In this document: positions 1-8,393 of the stretch, in pieces | How the letters are laid out: each line of letters opens with the position of its first letter | Numbering within the stretch: position 1 is the first letter of the stretch | Assembly: GCF_013185065.1 (NCBI RefSeq) | Contig: NZ_JAAVTO010000018.1 | Span: forward strand, 1-43,195 | DNA from: Adlercreutzia sp. ZJ473 | GTDB lineage: Bacteria > Actinomycetota > Coriobacteriia > Coriobacteriales > Eggerthellaceae | Direction: 5' to 3' | Length of the DNA: 43,195 bases | The notes under the pieces: model-generated | Told to the model about the DNA's origin: nothing | Databases searched by the model: none | The model's input: the letters and a program-made list of their open reading frames with translations, nothing else | Program-made: the position numbers and the translations under genes

Positions 1-40
1 CGTCCTCAAGGACGCGAGAGGGGCGATGAGGGCGCTATGA
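1..40 (+). CDS. 3' end of an upstream gene, probably fixC-like flavoprotein dehydrogenase (partial)
   Basis: The first bases read in frame 2 as VLKDARGAMRAL followed by TGA at 38-40. The stop overlaps the ATG of the fixX gene by four bases (ATGA), so the two are translationally coupled. The identity is inferred only from context: fixX normally follows fixC, an FAD-dependent electron-transferring-flavoprotein dehydrogenase. Nothing diagnostic of FixC is visible in the 12 residues present. Confidence 0.5.
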   Translation, partial: VLKDARGAMRAL

Positions 41-333
41 GCAGGTTGGATTTCACCGTGAACGTCGACGGGTACCTGGCAAGCAACAAGTACGAGGTCG
101 ACGAGGAGAACGCGCACATCGAGCTGGTGGAGGACCCCGACCCGGCGGAGTTCGACAAGCTGGTCATGGTGTGCCCGGCGGCGCTCTACCAGCGCGACGA
201 GGACGGCGCCCCGACGTTCGACTACGCGGGCTGCCTCGAGTGCGGCACCTGCCGTATCCTGTGCGGGGACACCATCATCGCGAAGTGGGCGAACCCGGGC
301 CCCACCATGGGCGTGTCGTACCGCTTCGGCTGA
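37..333 (+). CDS. fixX: FixX-like ferredoxin
   Basis: A 98-residue ferredoxin-like protein of the FixX family, the small iron-sulfur partner of FixC in electron-bifurcating or flavoprotein-linked electron transfer (FixABCX). The C-terminal half has the typical arrangement: a lone cysteine in VCPAALY near residue 48, a GCLECGTCRILC cluster near residues 65-76, and a conserved GVSYRFG tail. These cysteines would hold [4Fe-4S] clusters. No signal peptide, so it should act in the cytoplasm or at the inner membrane face. It overlaps the preceding reading frame by four bases, as expected for the last gene of a fixABCX-type operon, and is followed by a terminator hairpin. Confidence 0.9.
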   Translation: MSRLDFTVNVDGYLASNKYEVDEENAHIELVEDPDPAEFDKLVMVCPAALYQRDEDGAPTFDYAGCLECGTCRILCGDTIIAKWANPGPTMGVSYRFG

Positions 334-368
334 GGGTATGTACGAGAACAAGACAGGTCAAAAGCAAG

Positions 369-393
369 AAAACCCCTCCGAAGAGGGGTTTTC
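369..393 (+). terminator. Rho-independent terminator after fixX
   Basis: Perfect 10-bp stem AAAACCCCTC (369-378) and GAGGGGTTTT (383-392) with a four-base loop, ending in a T run on the plus strand. Because the other arm also begins with an A run, it could serve the reverse-strand fragment that ends at 411 as well. Confidence 0.85.
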
Positions 394-410
394 TGCACGC
401 TTGGAACGGC

Positions 411-578
411 TTACCAGTTGCAGGGGGCTTCGCCTTTCTCTTGGCGCTCGGACATGAAGATGGTGTCGAGCACATCTTCGTCGTAACCGAGCATCTGGCC
501 CCAGATAAGGCCCGGGAACTCCTCATGCAGCGTGTCGTAGTCGAACCCCAGCTTCTTTAGAGCGGCGATGTTCTGGAC
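411..578 (-). pseudogene. Decayed gene fragment
   Basis: The reverse strand reads an open frame of about 56 codons ending at TAA (411-413), with a protein-like sequence including KKLGFDYDTLHEEFPGLIWG and ending EKGEAPCNW. It has no start codon: an in-frame TAA lies directly upstream (579-581), and a plausible continuation (GEGAFTKIVLA) is found in a different frame just beyond it. This fits a gene remnant with a frameshift and 5' truncation. I do not recognise the family. It lies between the fixX terminator and the end of ackA. Confidence 0.45.
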
Positions 579-652
579 TTATCGCCAGCACGATCTTCGT
601 AAAGGCCCCCTCCCCAGCTTTTCCCCAGCCTCAGCTTCGGGCTGGAACAGCC

Positions 653-1876
653 TTAGAACAGGTGGAGCTCGTCGGCGAGCATCTTCTCGTGCAGGATCTC
701 GAAGGTGTCGCGCGCGATCATGTACTCCTCGTTCGTGGGGATGATGAGGATCTGGACCTCGGAGTCGTCGGTGGAGATCTCGCGCTCGCCGCCGCGCAGC
801 TTGTTCTTCTGCAGGTCGAGCTTGATGCCGAGCGGCTGCAAGCCCGCAAAGATCAGGCGGCGCATCTTGTCGCAGTTCTCGCCGACGCCCGCGGTGAGCA
901 CGACGGCGTCGACGCCGCCCATGACGGCGATGTACTGCCCGATGTACTTCTTCACCGAGTTCGAGTACATCTCGTAGGCGAGCTGGGCGCGCTCGTTGCC
1001 GTTCTCGGACGCCTCGCGCACGCTGCGCAGGTCGTTCGACACGCCCGAGATGCCCAGGAGCCCCGACTGCTTGTTCATCAGGTTGTTGACCCCTTCGGCG
1101 TCCAGGTTCTCGTGCTCCATGAGGAACGGGACGACGGCCGGGTCGACCGCGCCGCAGCGCGTGCCCATCATGAGGCCGTCGAGCGGCGTCAGGCCCATCG
1201 AGGTGTCGACCGCCACGCCGTGGTCGACGGCCGACATCGAGCAGCCGTTGCCGAGGTGGCACGTGATGAGCTTGAGGTCGTTGAGCGGCTCGTCGAGGAA
1301 GGCCGCCGCGCGCTCGGCGATGTAGCGGTGCGACGTGCCGTGCGCGCCGTACTTGCGGATGGAGTACTTCTCGTACATCTCGTACGGCAGCGGGTACATG
1401 TACGCCTTCGGGGGCATGGTCTGGAAGTAGGAGGTGTCGAACACCGCCACCATGGGCTTGCCCGGCATCTGCCGCTGGCAGGCGTTGATGCCCATGAGGG
1501 CCGCCTTGTTGTGCAGGGGCGCGAGCTCGGCGAGCTCGTCGATCTTGGCGATCACGTCATCGTCGATGAGCACCGAGCGGTCGAAGTACTTGCCGCCCTG
1601 CACGATGCGGTGCCCGATGGCGTCGATCTCGTCAAGCGACTCGATGGCCTTGGTGGGGCCGGAGATGAGCGCCTCGAGCACGAGCGCCATGGCGTCGTTG
1701 TGGTCGCTCATCTTGGCGTCGATGACCACCTCGTTGTCATCGAGGCCGTGCTTGTGGAACGCCTCGGCCGAGCCGACGCGCTCGCAGATGCCCTTGGCGA
1801 GGACCGAGTGGGTCTCGACGTTGATGAGCTGGTATTTCAAGGAAGATGATCCTGCATTGATTACGAGTACGTTCAA
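653..1876 (-). CDS. ackA: Acetate kinase
   Basis: A 407-residue acetate kinase (acetyl phosphate + ADP to acetate + ATP), the substrate-level phosphorylation step of acetate fermentation. Hallmarks are the N-terminal VLVINAGSSSLKYQL nucleotide/phosphate motif, HRIVQGGKYF, the VFDTSYFQTMP segment, HGTSHRYI, HLGNGCS and the C-terminal LIIPTNEEYMIARDT. Length matches the family (about 400). The ATG has a GGGAGGCGG ribosome site. The usual partner pta is not in the adjacent upstream 274 bp; the neighbour there is a HIT-family gene transcribed in the same direction. A short CCAGCC/GGCTGG hairpin (625-645) lies just past the stop. Confidence 0.97.
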   Translation of the reverse strand: MNVLVINAGSSSLKYQLINVETHSVLAKGICERVGSAEAFHKHGLDDNEVVIDAKMSDHNDAMALVLEALISGPTKAIESLDEIDAIGHRIVQGGKYFDRSVLIDDDVIAKIDELAELAPLHNKAALMGINACQRQMPGKPMVAVFDTSYFQTMPPKAYMYPLPYEMYEKYSIRKYGAHGTSHRYIAERAAAFLDEPLNDLKLITCHLGNGCSMSAVDHGVAVDTSMGLTPLDGLMMGTRCGAVDPAVVPFLMEHENLDAEGVNNLMNKQSGLLGISGVSNDLRSVREASENGNERAQLAYEMYSNSVKKYIGQYIAVMGGVDAVVLTAGVGENCDKMRRLIFAGLQPLGIKLDLQKNKLRGGEREISTDDSEVQILIIPTNEEYMIARDTFEILHEKMLADELHLF

Positions 1877-1992
1877 CGATCCGCCTCCCTTAGAACGAGT
1901 TGTATCCCGTTATTCTACGCTGTCGCCAGAGGCGGCCCCGACCGTGGGGAGACACTTTCGGCGAGTGGCGACCGCCGAGCGCGCAACCCCTC

Positions 1993-2030
1993 CGCGCCAG
2001 GCGGGCGTCAGCTTTCGCGCCAGGCGGGCG
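1993..2030. repeat. Short direct repeat in the ackA-HIT gap
   Basis: A 15-bp word CGCGCCAGGCGGGCG occurs at 1993-2007 and again at 2016-2030 (period 23). The 274-bp gap between the ackA start and the HIT stop shows no gene; it is GC-rich and partly repetitive. A possible ackA -10 (TAGAAT, reverse strand near 1909-1915) has no convincing -35. Confidence 0.5.
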
Positions 2031-2150
2031 CCAGGCATCCGGGCCGAGCCTCCGCCGGGTTCCCGCGCAAGCTTCCGTCAAGCCCTGCGGGCATTCTCCA
2101 ATCCGAGCCGTGCCTCCTGTCGAGCGCCTGCCGGCTTTCGCGCGGGGCCG

Positions 2151-2504
2151 TTACTCAGCCGCGGGGCTGCCGTCGTTCATCTGCGCGCCGCCGAGCACGT
2201 GGACGTGGATGTGGTGCACGCTCTGACAGGCGTGGTCGCCCGTGTTCACGAGCGTGCGGAAGCCGCCCTCAGTCACGCCCTTGATCTCGGCCACCTTCGC
2301 CACGGCGCCGAAGAGGCGCCCCATCTCCTCCGTGGGGATGTCGTCGGCGATGTTGTCGTAGTGGTTCTTCGGCACGATGAGGGTGTGCACCGGCATCATG
2401 GGGCTCACGTCGTCGAAGGCCAGCACGTCATCGTCCTCGTACACCTTCGTGCAGGGGATCTCCCCCGCCACGATCTTGCAGAACAGGCAATCGTCCTTGC
2501 GCAT
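2151..2504 (-). CDS. HIT family protein (histidine triad nucleotide-binding)
   Basis: A 117-residue histidine-triad protein. Such proteins hydrolyse nucleoside phosphoramidates or adenylated compounds, releasing NMP. The triad HIHVHVL lies near residues 98-104, just after a QSVHH segment, and an N-terminal CLFC pair plus an earlier histidine would hold the structural zinc seen in the bacterial Hint branch. Full length for the family. The ATG is preceded by AAAGGAGAG. It is in line with ackA downstream and xseB upstream; no functional link is evident. Confidence 0.93.
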   Translation of the reverse strand: MRKDDCLFCKIVAGEIPCTKVYEDDDVLAFDDVSPMMPVHTLIVPKNHYDNIADDIPTEEMGRLFGAVAKVAEIKGVTEGGFRTLVNTGDHACQSVHHIHVHVLGGAQMNDGSPAAE

Positions 2505-2560
2505 GGTTCTCTCTCCTTTTCGTTGGTTGCCTTTGGGTTGCTGCGGGCACGTTGCCGCAG

Positions 2561-2602
2561 GTTAGCTGTCGTAGGTCAGCTGCCGCAGGTCAGCTGCCGC
2601 GG
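2561..2602. repeat. 14-bp tandem repeat downstream of xseB
   Basis: Three copies of a 14-bp unit (2561-2574, 2575-2588, 2589-2602), consensus GTCAGCTGCCGCAG with one to four changes. It lies in the 135-bp gap between the xseB stop and the HIT gene start. Confidence 0.7.
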
Positions 2603-2639
2603 GAAAGCCGTCGCAAGCGGGCTGCCCGCAGGTGGTCGC

Positions 2640-2897
2640 CTACGCCTTCTGGAGCGTGGTGTCCTGCGTCGCGTCGTCGGGCGCGGGCGCAAGCTCGCCC
2701 ATGAGCACGTCGACCTGCTGCTCGGCGGCGTCGAGGCGCTTCTGCAGCGACGCGAGCAGGGAGACCCCGCGCGCGTAGCTTTCCAGCGACTCCTCAAGCT
2801 CGAGCGTGTTGGACTCGAGCACGTTCACGACGCCTTCGAGCTCGGCCATGGCCTGGCGAAACGTCAGCTCCTCGACCGGCTTCAATTCCTCATTCAT
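2640..2897 (-). CDS. xseB: Exodeoxyribonuclease VII small subunit
   Basis: An 85-residue all-helical protein with the XseB pattern: TFRQAMAELEGVVNVLESNTLELEESLESYARGV, with a leucine/glutamate heptad continuing to about residue 68 and a polar tail. XseB copies assemble on XseA to form the exonuclease that degrades single-stranded DNA to oligonucleotides. The ATG lies inside the last codons of xseA (overlap 2890-2897), a classic xseA-xseB coupling, with GGAGG upstream. Size is typical (60-90 residues). Confidence 0.95.
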   Translation of the reverse strand: MNEELKPVEELTFRQAMAELEGVVNVLESNTLELEESLESYARGVSLLASLQKRLDAAEQQVDVLMGELAPAPDDATQDTTLQKA

Positions 2898-4263
2898 CGC
2901 TATCCTCCCATGGTTCCAGCGCCGTTGTGATGCGCTGCGTGCCTACTACCTTGCAGTTGACGACGCCGTCGGAGACGGTGAGCTCCACGGCGTCGGACGG
3001 GCGTACGTCGTCGACGGACTTCACCACGCCCCCACGCTCGTCGCGCGCGATGGCGTAGCCGCGCGCGAGCACCGCGAGCGGCGACAGGTCGCCCAGGCGC
3101 GCCGCCATCATCGACACGTCGCCCGCGAAGCGCTGCGGCAGCGCCCGGCCCTGGTAGCGCAGGCGCTCCTCGAGCGCGCGCGTGCGCTGCCCCTCGCGCT
3201 CGCCGAGGCGCGCAAGCGAGCCGGCGAGCAGGGCGCGCATGCCCTCGAGCGTGCGGCGGTCGGACGCGATGGCCTGCGGGAGCGCCGCGTGGAGACGCCC
3301 GGACAGCTCGTCGAGCGCACGCGCGTCGCCCTCGAACAGGCGCATCGGCTCGCGGAAGAGCGGCAGCGCCGCCATGAGCTCCACCCGGCGGCTCGACGCG
3401 ACCACGCGCGCCCGCTCGCGCGCGGCGAGCGCAGACGCGAGCGCGTCGAGGCGGGCGCGCACCTCGGCGCCCTCGGGCGCCACGCCGGCGGCGGCGTACG
3501 TCGGCGTGGAGGCGCGCACGTCAGCCACCATGTCGGCGATGGAGGTGTCGGGCTCGTGCCCGATGCCCGTGACCACCGGGACCGGCATGTCGGCGATGGC
3601 GCGCGCGAGGCGCTCGTCGTTGAACGGCATGAGGTCCTCGAACGACCCGCCGCCGCGCACCACGAGCACCACCTCGGCGCCCGCCATCACCACGCGCTGC
3701 ATGCCCTCCACGATGGCCGCCGGCGCACCGGCGCCCTCGACCGGCACGCCGGCCAAGAGCACGCGCGCGAGCGGCCAGCGGCGGCGCAGCGTGCGCAGGA
3801 CGTCGTGGACCGCCGCGCCGCGCGGCGACGTGACCAGGCCGACTGCCTGCGAGTACGCCGGCAGGGGCCGCTTGCGCTCAGGCGAGGTGAGCCCCTCGGC
3901 CGCGAGCTTGCGCGCGAGCTCGGCCACCTGCAGGCGCAGGTTGCCCTCGCCCGCGAGCGCCACCGAGAACACGTCGAAGTTCATGCGCCCCTTCGCCGCG
4001 TAGAGCGTGAAGCGGCCGGTGAGCTCCACGAGCGCGCCGACGCGCAGCTGCACGCCCGCGGCCTGGTAGCGGTTGTTCCACATCATGCACGGCAGGGAGG
4101 CGCTTCTGTCCTTCACCGTGAAGTAGACGGCCTTGTAGCCCGGCTTGTTGGAGACCTCGGACACCTCGCCGACGAGGCGCACCACCACGCCCTCGAGCGC
4201 GCCCTTGGCCAGCGCCACCGCGCCCGAGACCGAGAGAGCCTCCTGCCGCTCGCTACTCCTCAC
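2890..4263 (-). CDS. xseA: Exodeoxyribonuclease VII large subunit
   Basis: A 457-residue XseA. The N-terminal OB-fold (about 10-110) contains LVGEVSEVSNKPGYKAVYFTVKD, followed by the catalytic domain with QAVGLVTSPRGAAVHDVL, VEGAGAPAAIVEG, LVVRGGGSFEDLMPFNDE, TGIGHEPDTSIADMVADVRA STPTYAA (near 130-280), then a long coiled coil and the C-terminal LARGYAIA segment. The start is GTG at 4263; the reading frame overlaps the upstream peptidase gene by 11 bases, so the peptidase, xseA and xseB form one reverse-strand operon. Confidence 0.96.
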   Translation of the reverse strand: MRSSERQEALSVSGAVALAKGALEGVVVRLVGEVSEVSNKPGYKAVYFTVKDRSASLPCMMWNNRYQAAGVQLRVGALVELTGRFTLYAAKGRMNFDVFSVALAGEGNLRLQVAELARKLAAEGLTSPERKRPLPAYSQAVGLVTSPRGAAVHDVLRTLRRRWPLARVLLAGVPVEGAGAPAAIVEGMQRVVMAGAEVVLVVRGGGSFEDLMPFNDERLARAIADMPVPVVTGIGHEPDTSIADMVADVRASTPTYAAAGVAPEGAEVRARLDALASALAARERARVVASSRRVELMAALPLFREPMRLFEGDARALDELSGRLHAALPQAIASDRRTLEGMRALLAGSLARLGEREGQRTRALEERLRYQGRALPQRFAGDVSMMAARLGDLSPLAVLARGYAIARDERGGVVKSVDDVRPSDAVELTVSDGVVNCKVVGTQRITTALEPWEDSDE

Positions 4264-4918
4264 GCTGGCCGAGCAGCCACAGGAGCTGCAGGATCGAGGT
4301 GAGGGCCGCCGCCACGTACGTGAGCGCGCACGCCTGCAGGACGCTCGCGGTGCCGCCCTGCTCGGCCACGGGCGCGCCGACGTTGGCCAGGTACGCCTTC
4401 GCGCGCCTCGACGCGTCGAACTCGACCGGCAGCGTGACGATCTGGAAGAGCACCACGACGGCGTACATGATGATGGCCAGCGTGGTGAGCCCCGCGATGT
4501 TCATGATGATGCCGAGCATCAGCAGGAAGATCCACGCGTTCGACGCGAGGTTCACCGCCGGGACGAGCGAGCCGCGGATGCGCATGGGAGCGTACCCCTC
4601 GGCGAACTGGCAGGCATGCCCCACCTCGTGGCAGGCCGTGGCGATCGACGTGATAGACGTGCCGCGGTAGGCGTCGGGGTCGAGCGTGATGGAGTTGTCA
4701 CGCGGGTCGAAGTGATTCTGGTCGGGGCCGCCCATGCGGATCTCCACGCCCGACACGCCGTGGTAGGACAGCATGTGCTGGGCCATCTGCGCGCCGGTGT
4801 ACCCGCTCGCCGAGCCCACGCTGCGGTACTTCTTCAGCTGGTGGTTCACCCACCACGTTGCCCCCATGCCGATGACGAGCGTCACCACGATGAGGGAAAG
4901 GTAGCTCATGGACATCAT
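4253..4918 (-). CDS. Membrane zinc metallopeptidase (Zn_peptidase_2 / YugP family)
   Basis: About 221 residues. A first TM helix (LSLIVVTLVIGMGATWW) is followed by a cytoplasmic catalytic part with the zinc motif HEVGHACQ near residue 120 and the family signature NHFDPRDNSITLDPDAYRG, then several hydrophobic segments (AWIFLLMLGIIMNIAG, LAIIMYAVVVLFQIVTLPVEFDASRRAKAYL). The ATG at 4918 was preferred over the GTG at 4927 because AAGGAG is eight bases before the ATG and too close to the GTG. Substrates of this family are poorly known. It heads an operon with xseAB. Confidence 0.9.
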   Translation of the reverse strand: MMSMSYLSLIVVTLVIGMGATWWVNHQLKKYRSVGSASGYTGAQMAQHMLSYHGVSGVEIRMGGPDQNHFDPRDNSITLDPDAYRGTSITSIATACHEVGHACQFAEGYAPMRIRGSLVPAVNLASNAWIFLLMLGIIMNIAGLTTLAIIMYAVVVLFQIVTLPVEFDASRRAKAYLANVGAPVAEQGGTASVLQACALTYVAAALTSILQLLWLLGQREE

Positions 4919-4960
4919 GCGTCTCACTCCTTCTTCGTTCAGTCAAATTGCTCAGAGGGC

Positions 4961-4966
4961 ATTATA
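4961..4966 (-). promoter_or_regulatory. Candidate -10 box for the peptidase-xseAB operon
   Basis: Perfect TATAAT on the reverse strand about 43 bases before the peptidase start. No good -35 is visible at 16-18 bp. The 205-bp gap to rnd contains nothing else I can support. Confidence 0.4.
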
Positions 4967-5123
4967 TCCGACAGACGTACGAAAGATGTACCACAGGTGG
5001 AACACCGTCAAACATTCGCAACCCGCGCTGCCGCAGCCGCGCCATGCCTGCGCCGTCGCAGCCGCGCGGGCCACCCGGGGCGCGTCGCCGCAACCCGCAC
5101 GCCCACGCCGCGTCGCCTTCCCC

Positions 5124-6272
5124 CTACGACTCCCCCACGCGCGTCACCTTCACGCCGCCGCCCTCGAGGCTCAGGGAGACCTTGCCGGCCAGAAGGTCGA
5201 GCAGCTCCTCGCCCACGATGGCGCGGCGCCACCCGCGCAGCACGTCGACGTCGGTGTGCCCGCGCGCCACCTGGCAGAGGTCCGCATGGCTCGCGAGCGT
5301 CTGCATGGCCACGCCGTTCTCCCGCGCGCGCAGGCGCACGACGGCGTTCATGAGGTCGAGCTCCGCGTCGACGTTCGGCTCGTTGCGCGACGAGCGGTCG
5401 AGCTCGGGCCACTCGTCCTCGGGCAGGGCGTACGCCTTCTTCATGAGGCCCGCCACCGTGCGCGCGTCGCGCGTGACGAGGCGCTCGCGCACGCCGCGCA
5501 CCATGAACAAGTCGTCGATCGTCGCCGCCTCGCGCTTGCACACCTCCACGATCTGCTCGTCGGTGAGCACCCACTTGCGCGGCACGTTGCGCCTTCGCGC
5601 CTCCACCTCGCGCCACGCGGCCACCTCGCGCGCCGCCGCGAGCTGCTTGCGCGAGAGCTGGTTGCCGCGCTTGAGCCTGCGGAAGCGCTCGCGCGGGTCG
5701 CTCTCGTAGCGCGCCGGGTCCACCAGGTCGTCGAAGTCGCGCTCGAGCCAGCCGAGGCGCCCCTTCTTCTCGAGCGCCTCGGTGAGGACGCGGTGGACCT
5801 GCGGCAGGTACACCACGTCATCGGCCGCGTACGCGAGCTGGGAGCCGGACAGGGGCCGGCGCGACCAGTCGGTGAACGAGTCGATCTTCTTGAGCGACAC
5901 GCCGCAGGTGGCGCTCACGAGCGCGCCGTAGCCGATCTGCTGGGTGTGCCCGATGAGCGCCGCGGCGATCTGCGTGTCGAACACCGGGTGGGGCAGCATG
6001 CCGATCTCGCGGTAGAGGATCTCGAGGTCCTGCCCGCCCGCGTGGAAGAGCTTCAGGATGGACTCGTCGGCGAGCAGCTGGGCGATCACGCGCAGGTCGC
6101 GCACCGCGAACGGGTCGATGACGGCCACCTCGCTGTCGGTCGCCATCTGGAGCAGGCACAGCTTCGCGTAGTAGGTCTTCTCGCGAAGGAACTCCGTATC
6201 GATGGCAAGAAGGGAAGAAGACCTCGCGCGCTCGACGAACGCCTCGAGGCTTTCCTGGTTCGCTATGTACAC
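5124..6272 (-). CDS. rnd: Ribonuclease D
   Basis: A 382-residue 3'-5' exoribonuclease of the DEDD superfamily, acting on tRNA and other structured RNA 3' ends. Exo I is LLAIDTEFLREKTYYAKLCLLQ (near 22-43), Exo II LFHAGGQDLEILYR (near 75-88) and Exo III YAADDVVYLPQVH (near 148-160, DEDDy tyrosine present). One or two HRDC-like helical domains follow (for example VCKREAATIDDLFMVRGV). The start is GTG at 6272 with AGGAAC eight bases upstream; a TACAAT -10-like box lies on the reverse strand at 6313-6318. Confidence 0.95.
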   Translation of the reverse strand: MYIANQESLEAFVERARSSSLLAIDTEFLREKTYYAKLCLLQMATDSEVAVIDPFAVRDLRVIAQLLADESILKLFHAGGQDLEILYREIGMLPHPVFDTQIAAALIGHTQQIGYGALVSATCGVSLKKIDSFTDWSRRPLSGSQLAYAADDVVYLPQVHRVLTEALEKKGRLGWLERDFDDLVDPARYESDPRERFRRLKRGNQLSRKQLAAAREVAAWREVEARRRNVPRKWVLTDEQIVEVCKREAATIDDLFMVRGVRERLVTRDARTVAGLMKKAYALPEDEWPELDRSSRNEPNVDAELDLMNAVVRLRARENGVAMQTLASHADLCQVARGHTDVDVLRGWRRAIVGEELLDLLAGKVSLSLEGGGVKVTRVGES

Positions 6273-6337
6273 CGAGTTGTTCCTAACATGATCACAGTTT
6301 GTAGTACCATGCCATTGTAGCTTGGGAAAGGAAATCT

Positions 6338-7252
6338 GTGAAACTGCTCGTGATAAATAACCTGGCTTCCGGCTTCGGCGAGGGCGCGGTCTACGACTTC
6401 GTGCGCTCGTTCTCGGCCGACGGCGACGAGGTGACGATGCGCTCCACGGACGGCAGCTCGGATCTGCGCACCTTCCTCTACGACGCCGAGGACTACGACG
6501 CCGTGGTGGCCGCCGGCGGAGACGGCACCATCGCCACGGTGACCTACCTTCTGGCCGACACCGGCATCCCGGTGCTCCCCTTCCCCGCAGGCACCGCCAA
6601 CCTGCTCGCCATGAACCTCGCCTCGCCCACCGAGCCGCACGCGCTCGCCAAGATGACGCGCGAGATGCGCTGCATGGACTTCGACATCGGCGAGATCGAG
6701 CTCCCGAGCGGCGAACACTGCGGGTTCTCCATCATGGCGGGCGCCGGCTACGACGCCACCATCATGAAGGGCGCCGCCGCGGGCAAGAAGCTCCTCGGCC
6801 CCATGGCCTACTTCACCTCGGCCGTGGCCAACGCCACGCCCCAGCACGCCACGTTCACGCTGAGCATCGACGGGCACGAGGTGAAGAGCTCGGGCGTGGG
6901 CGTGATCATCGCGAACTTCTCGAAGATCCAGTTCGACCTCTCGCTCGTGCACGAGAACCTCCCGCGCGACGGCGCGTTCGACGTGGTGGTGCTCAACACC
7001 AAGGACGCCTTCGGGCTCATCCCCGCCCTGATCGCGTGCGTGCTCGACCGCTCGGGCGAGTTCCCCGGGCGCACGGACGCGCTCGAGATCTACCGCGGGC
7101 GCGAGATCACCGTCGAGGCCGACCCGCCTCTGGTGGTGCAGTACGACGGCGAGGTCACGAGCCGCACCACGCCGTTCGCCGTGCGCATGCTGCCCAAGGC
7201 GGCGCGCTTCATCGTGTCGGAGGAGTGCTGCCGCGTGTTCGCCGAGGCGTGA
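6338..7252 (+). CDS. Diacylglycerol kinase family lipid kinase (YegS/DgkB-like)
   Basis: A 304-residue lipid kinase of the DAGK catalytic family. The diagnostic AAGGDGTIATV motif (near 52-62) and PAGTANLLAMNL (near 79-90) form the nucleotide site; a GAGYDATIM loop and a C-terminal VQYDGEV motif are also family features. Such enzymes phosphorylate diacylglycerol or related lipids for phospholipid recycling. GTG start at 6338 with AAAGGAAA upstream. It is divergent from rnd; the 65-bp gap holds TTGTTC and TGTAGT 17 bp apart as a weak plus-strand promoter. Confidence 0.93.
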   Translation: MKLLVINNLASGFGEGAVYDFVRSFSADGDEVTMRSTDGSSDLRTFLYDAEDYDAVVAAGGDGTIATVTYLLADTGIPVLPFPAGTANLLAMNLASPTEPHALAKMTREMRCMDFDIGEIELPSGEHCGFSIMAGAGYDATIMKGAAAGKKLLGPMAYFTSAVANATPQHATFTLSIDGHEVKSSGVGVIIANFSKIQFDLSLVHENLPRDGAFDVVVLNTKDAFGLIPALIACVLDRSGEFPGRTDALEIYRGREITVEADPPLVVQYDGEVTSRTTPFAVRMLPKAARFIVSEECCRVFAEA

Positions 7253-7339
7253 GGGACGCGGGGGGCGCGTGGGCGCCGAGCGCCCTTACGTCCGAACGCG
7301 GGTCCCAAGCGCGGGTTCCGAGCACCTGAGCGCCTAAGC

Positions 7340-7395
7340 GCCTAAACGCGGGCCCCAAGCGCGAAACCCGAACGCGAAACCCGAACGCGAAACGC
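7340..7395. repeat. Low-complexity repeat between the lipid kinase and terC
   Basis: Degenerate copies of words such as GCGCCTAA and CCCGAACGCGAAA (13-bp unit, two clean tandem copies near 7368-7393). The 232-bp gap has no gene; besides these repeats it holds only the hairpin at 7432-7472. Confidence 0.55.
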
Positions 7396-7431
7396 CTGAT
7401 CACCCGAATGCGTAACGCCCGTTCACCAGAG

Positions 7432-7472
7432 CGCGGGGGCGCCCGAACGCCGTGCGTTCAGACGCCCCCGCG
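7432..7472 (-). terminator. Stem-loop after terC
   Basis: Perfect 10-bp stem CGCGGGGGCG (7432-7441) and CGCCCCCGCG (7463-7472), 12 bp past the terC stop. There is no T run in either direction, so it may be a weak terminator or a 3' stabilising hairpin between the convergent genes. Confidence 0.45.
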
Positions 7473-7484
7473 TCGCGCAAGCCG

Positions 7485-8306
7485 CTAGGCCCGGTCGTCG
7501 AGCGTGCGCTCCTTGACGGCCTGGCTGGCCTTCCAGCGCGCCAGGTTCGCGTTGTAGCGCATCTGGATGAGCTCGAGGATCACCGCGAACACCATGGCGA
7601 AGTAGACCATGAGCTTCTCGAGGTGCATGTCGAGCACCTCGATGCCCGTGGTGATGCCGGCCGCGTCAAGCACGAGCAAGACGCCGATGGCGGTGATGAA
7701 CACAAGCGCCAGAAGCTTCATCTCGACGTTGCGGTTGATGAAGTCGGCGATGAAGTCGATGAACACCATCATGACCACGATGGCCACGATGACGGCGATG
7801 ATCATGATGATGAGGTGCTCGGCGAGGCCCACCGCCGTGATCACCGAGTCGATGGAGAACACGAGGTCCATCACCATGATGGTGCCGACGGCCTGGGGAA
7901 GCGTGAGCATGTGCAAAAGCGCGTGCACCTCGGAGCTCTTCGCCTTGATCTCGGTGAGGCGCAGCGCGTCGAGGAGCTCGACGATGCCCTTGTAGATGAG
8001 GTAGGCGCCGCCGGCGAGCATGACGAGGTCGCGGACGGAGAAGCCGTGTGAGAAGTCACCCAGATCGAGGGTGAACAGCGGCGTGGTCATGTGCACGAGC
8101 CAACTGGCGAAGCAGAGGAACAGACAGCGCATGACGAGCGCGCCGGCCAAGCCGAGCTTGCGGCCGATGTGCTGCTTGTCCTCGGGCAGGCGGTTCGTGG
8201 TGATCGAGATGAACACGATGTTGTCCACGCCGAGCACGATCTCGAGGAATATCAGGGTGATGAGGCTGATCCAGGCCTCGGGTGTCGCGAAGATCGAGAA
8301 GTCCAC
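7485..8306 (-). CDS. TerC family membrane protein (probable Mn2+ exporter)
   Basis: A 273-residue polytopic protein of the TerC family. The first helix carries the signature LEIVLGVDNIVFISI and a second half repeats it as MDLVFSIDSVITAVGL; the buried acidic residues in these two segments are the likely metal sites. Seven or more hydrophobic helices are visible. The start is placed at GTG 8306, which has AAAGGAG at the right distance; longer versions of the frame run through the leader hairpin and are unlikely. The preceding leader is a manganese riboswitch with terminator, which argues that this member exports manganese. Confidence 0.92.
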   Translation of the reverse strand: MDFSIFATPEAWISLITLIFLEIVLGVDNIVFISITTNRLPEDKQHIGRKLGLAGALVMRCLFLCFASWLVHMTTPLFTLDLGDFSHGFSVRDLVMLAGGAYLIYKGIVELLDALRLTEIKAKSSEVHALLHMLTLPQAVGTIMVMDLVFSIDSVITAVGLAEHLIIMIIAVIVAIVVMMVFIDFIADFINRNVEMKLLALVFITAIGVLLVLDAAGITTGIEVLDMHLEKLMVYFAMVFAVILELIQMRYNANLARWKASQAVKERTLDDRA

Positions 8307-8332
8307 ACGCGCTCCTTTCGGTTTGCTTCCAC

Positions 8333-8393
8333 AAAAAAGACTCATGGCGCAAAGCCGATGATCCGTTGCGTCATCGATTCTGCGCCATGAGTC
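8333..8393 (-). terminator. Riboswitch-linked intrinsic terminator in the terC leader
   Basis: On the reverse strand GACTCATGGCGCA (8381-8393) pairs perfectly with TGCGCCATGAGTC (8339-8351), enclosing a second stem CGATGA/TCATCG, and is followed directly by TTTTTT (8333-8338). It lies 27 bp before the terC start and after the aptamer, so it is an attenuator rather than the end of another gene. Confidence 0.85.

Noticed and set aside
8333-8393. Terminator hairpin as the end of an upstream reverse-strand gene
   Set aside because: No reverse-strand gene lies upstream; it follows a riboswitch aptamer and precedes terC, so it is an attenuator.
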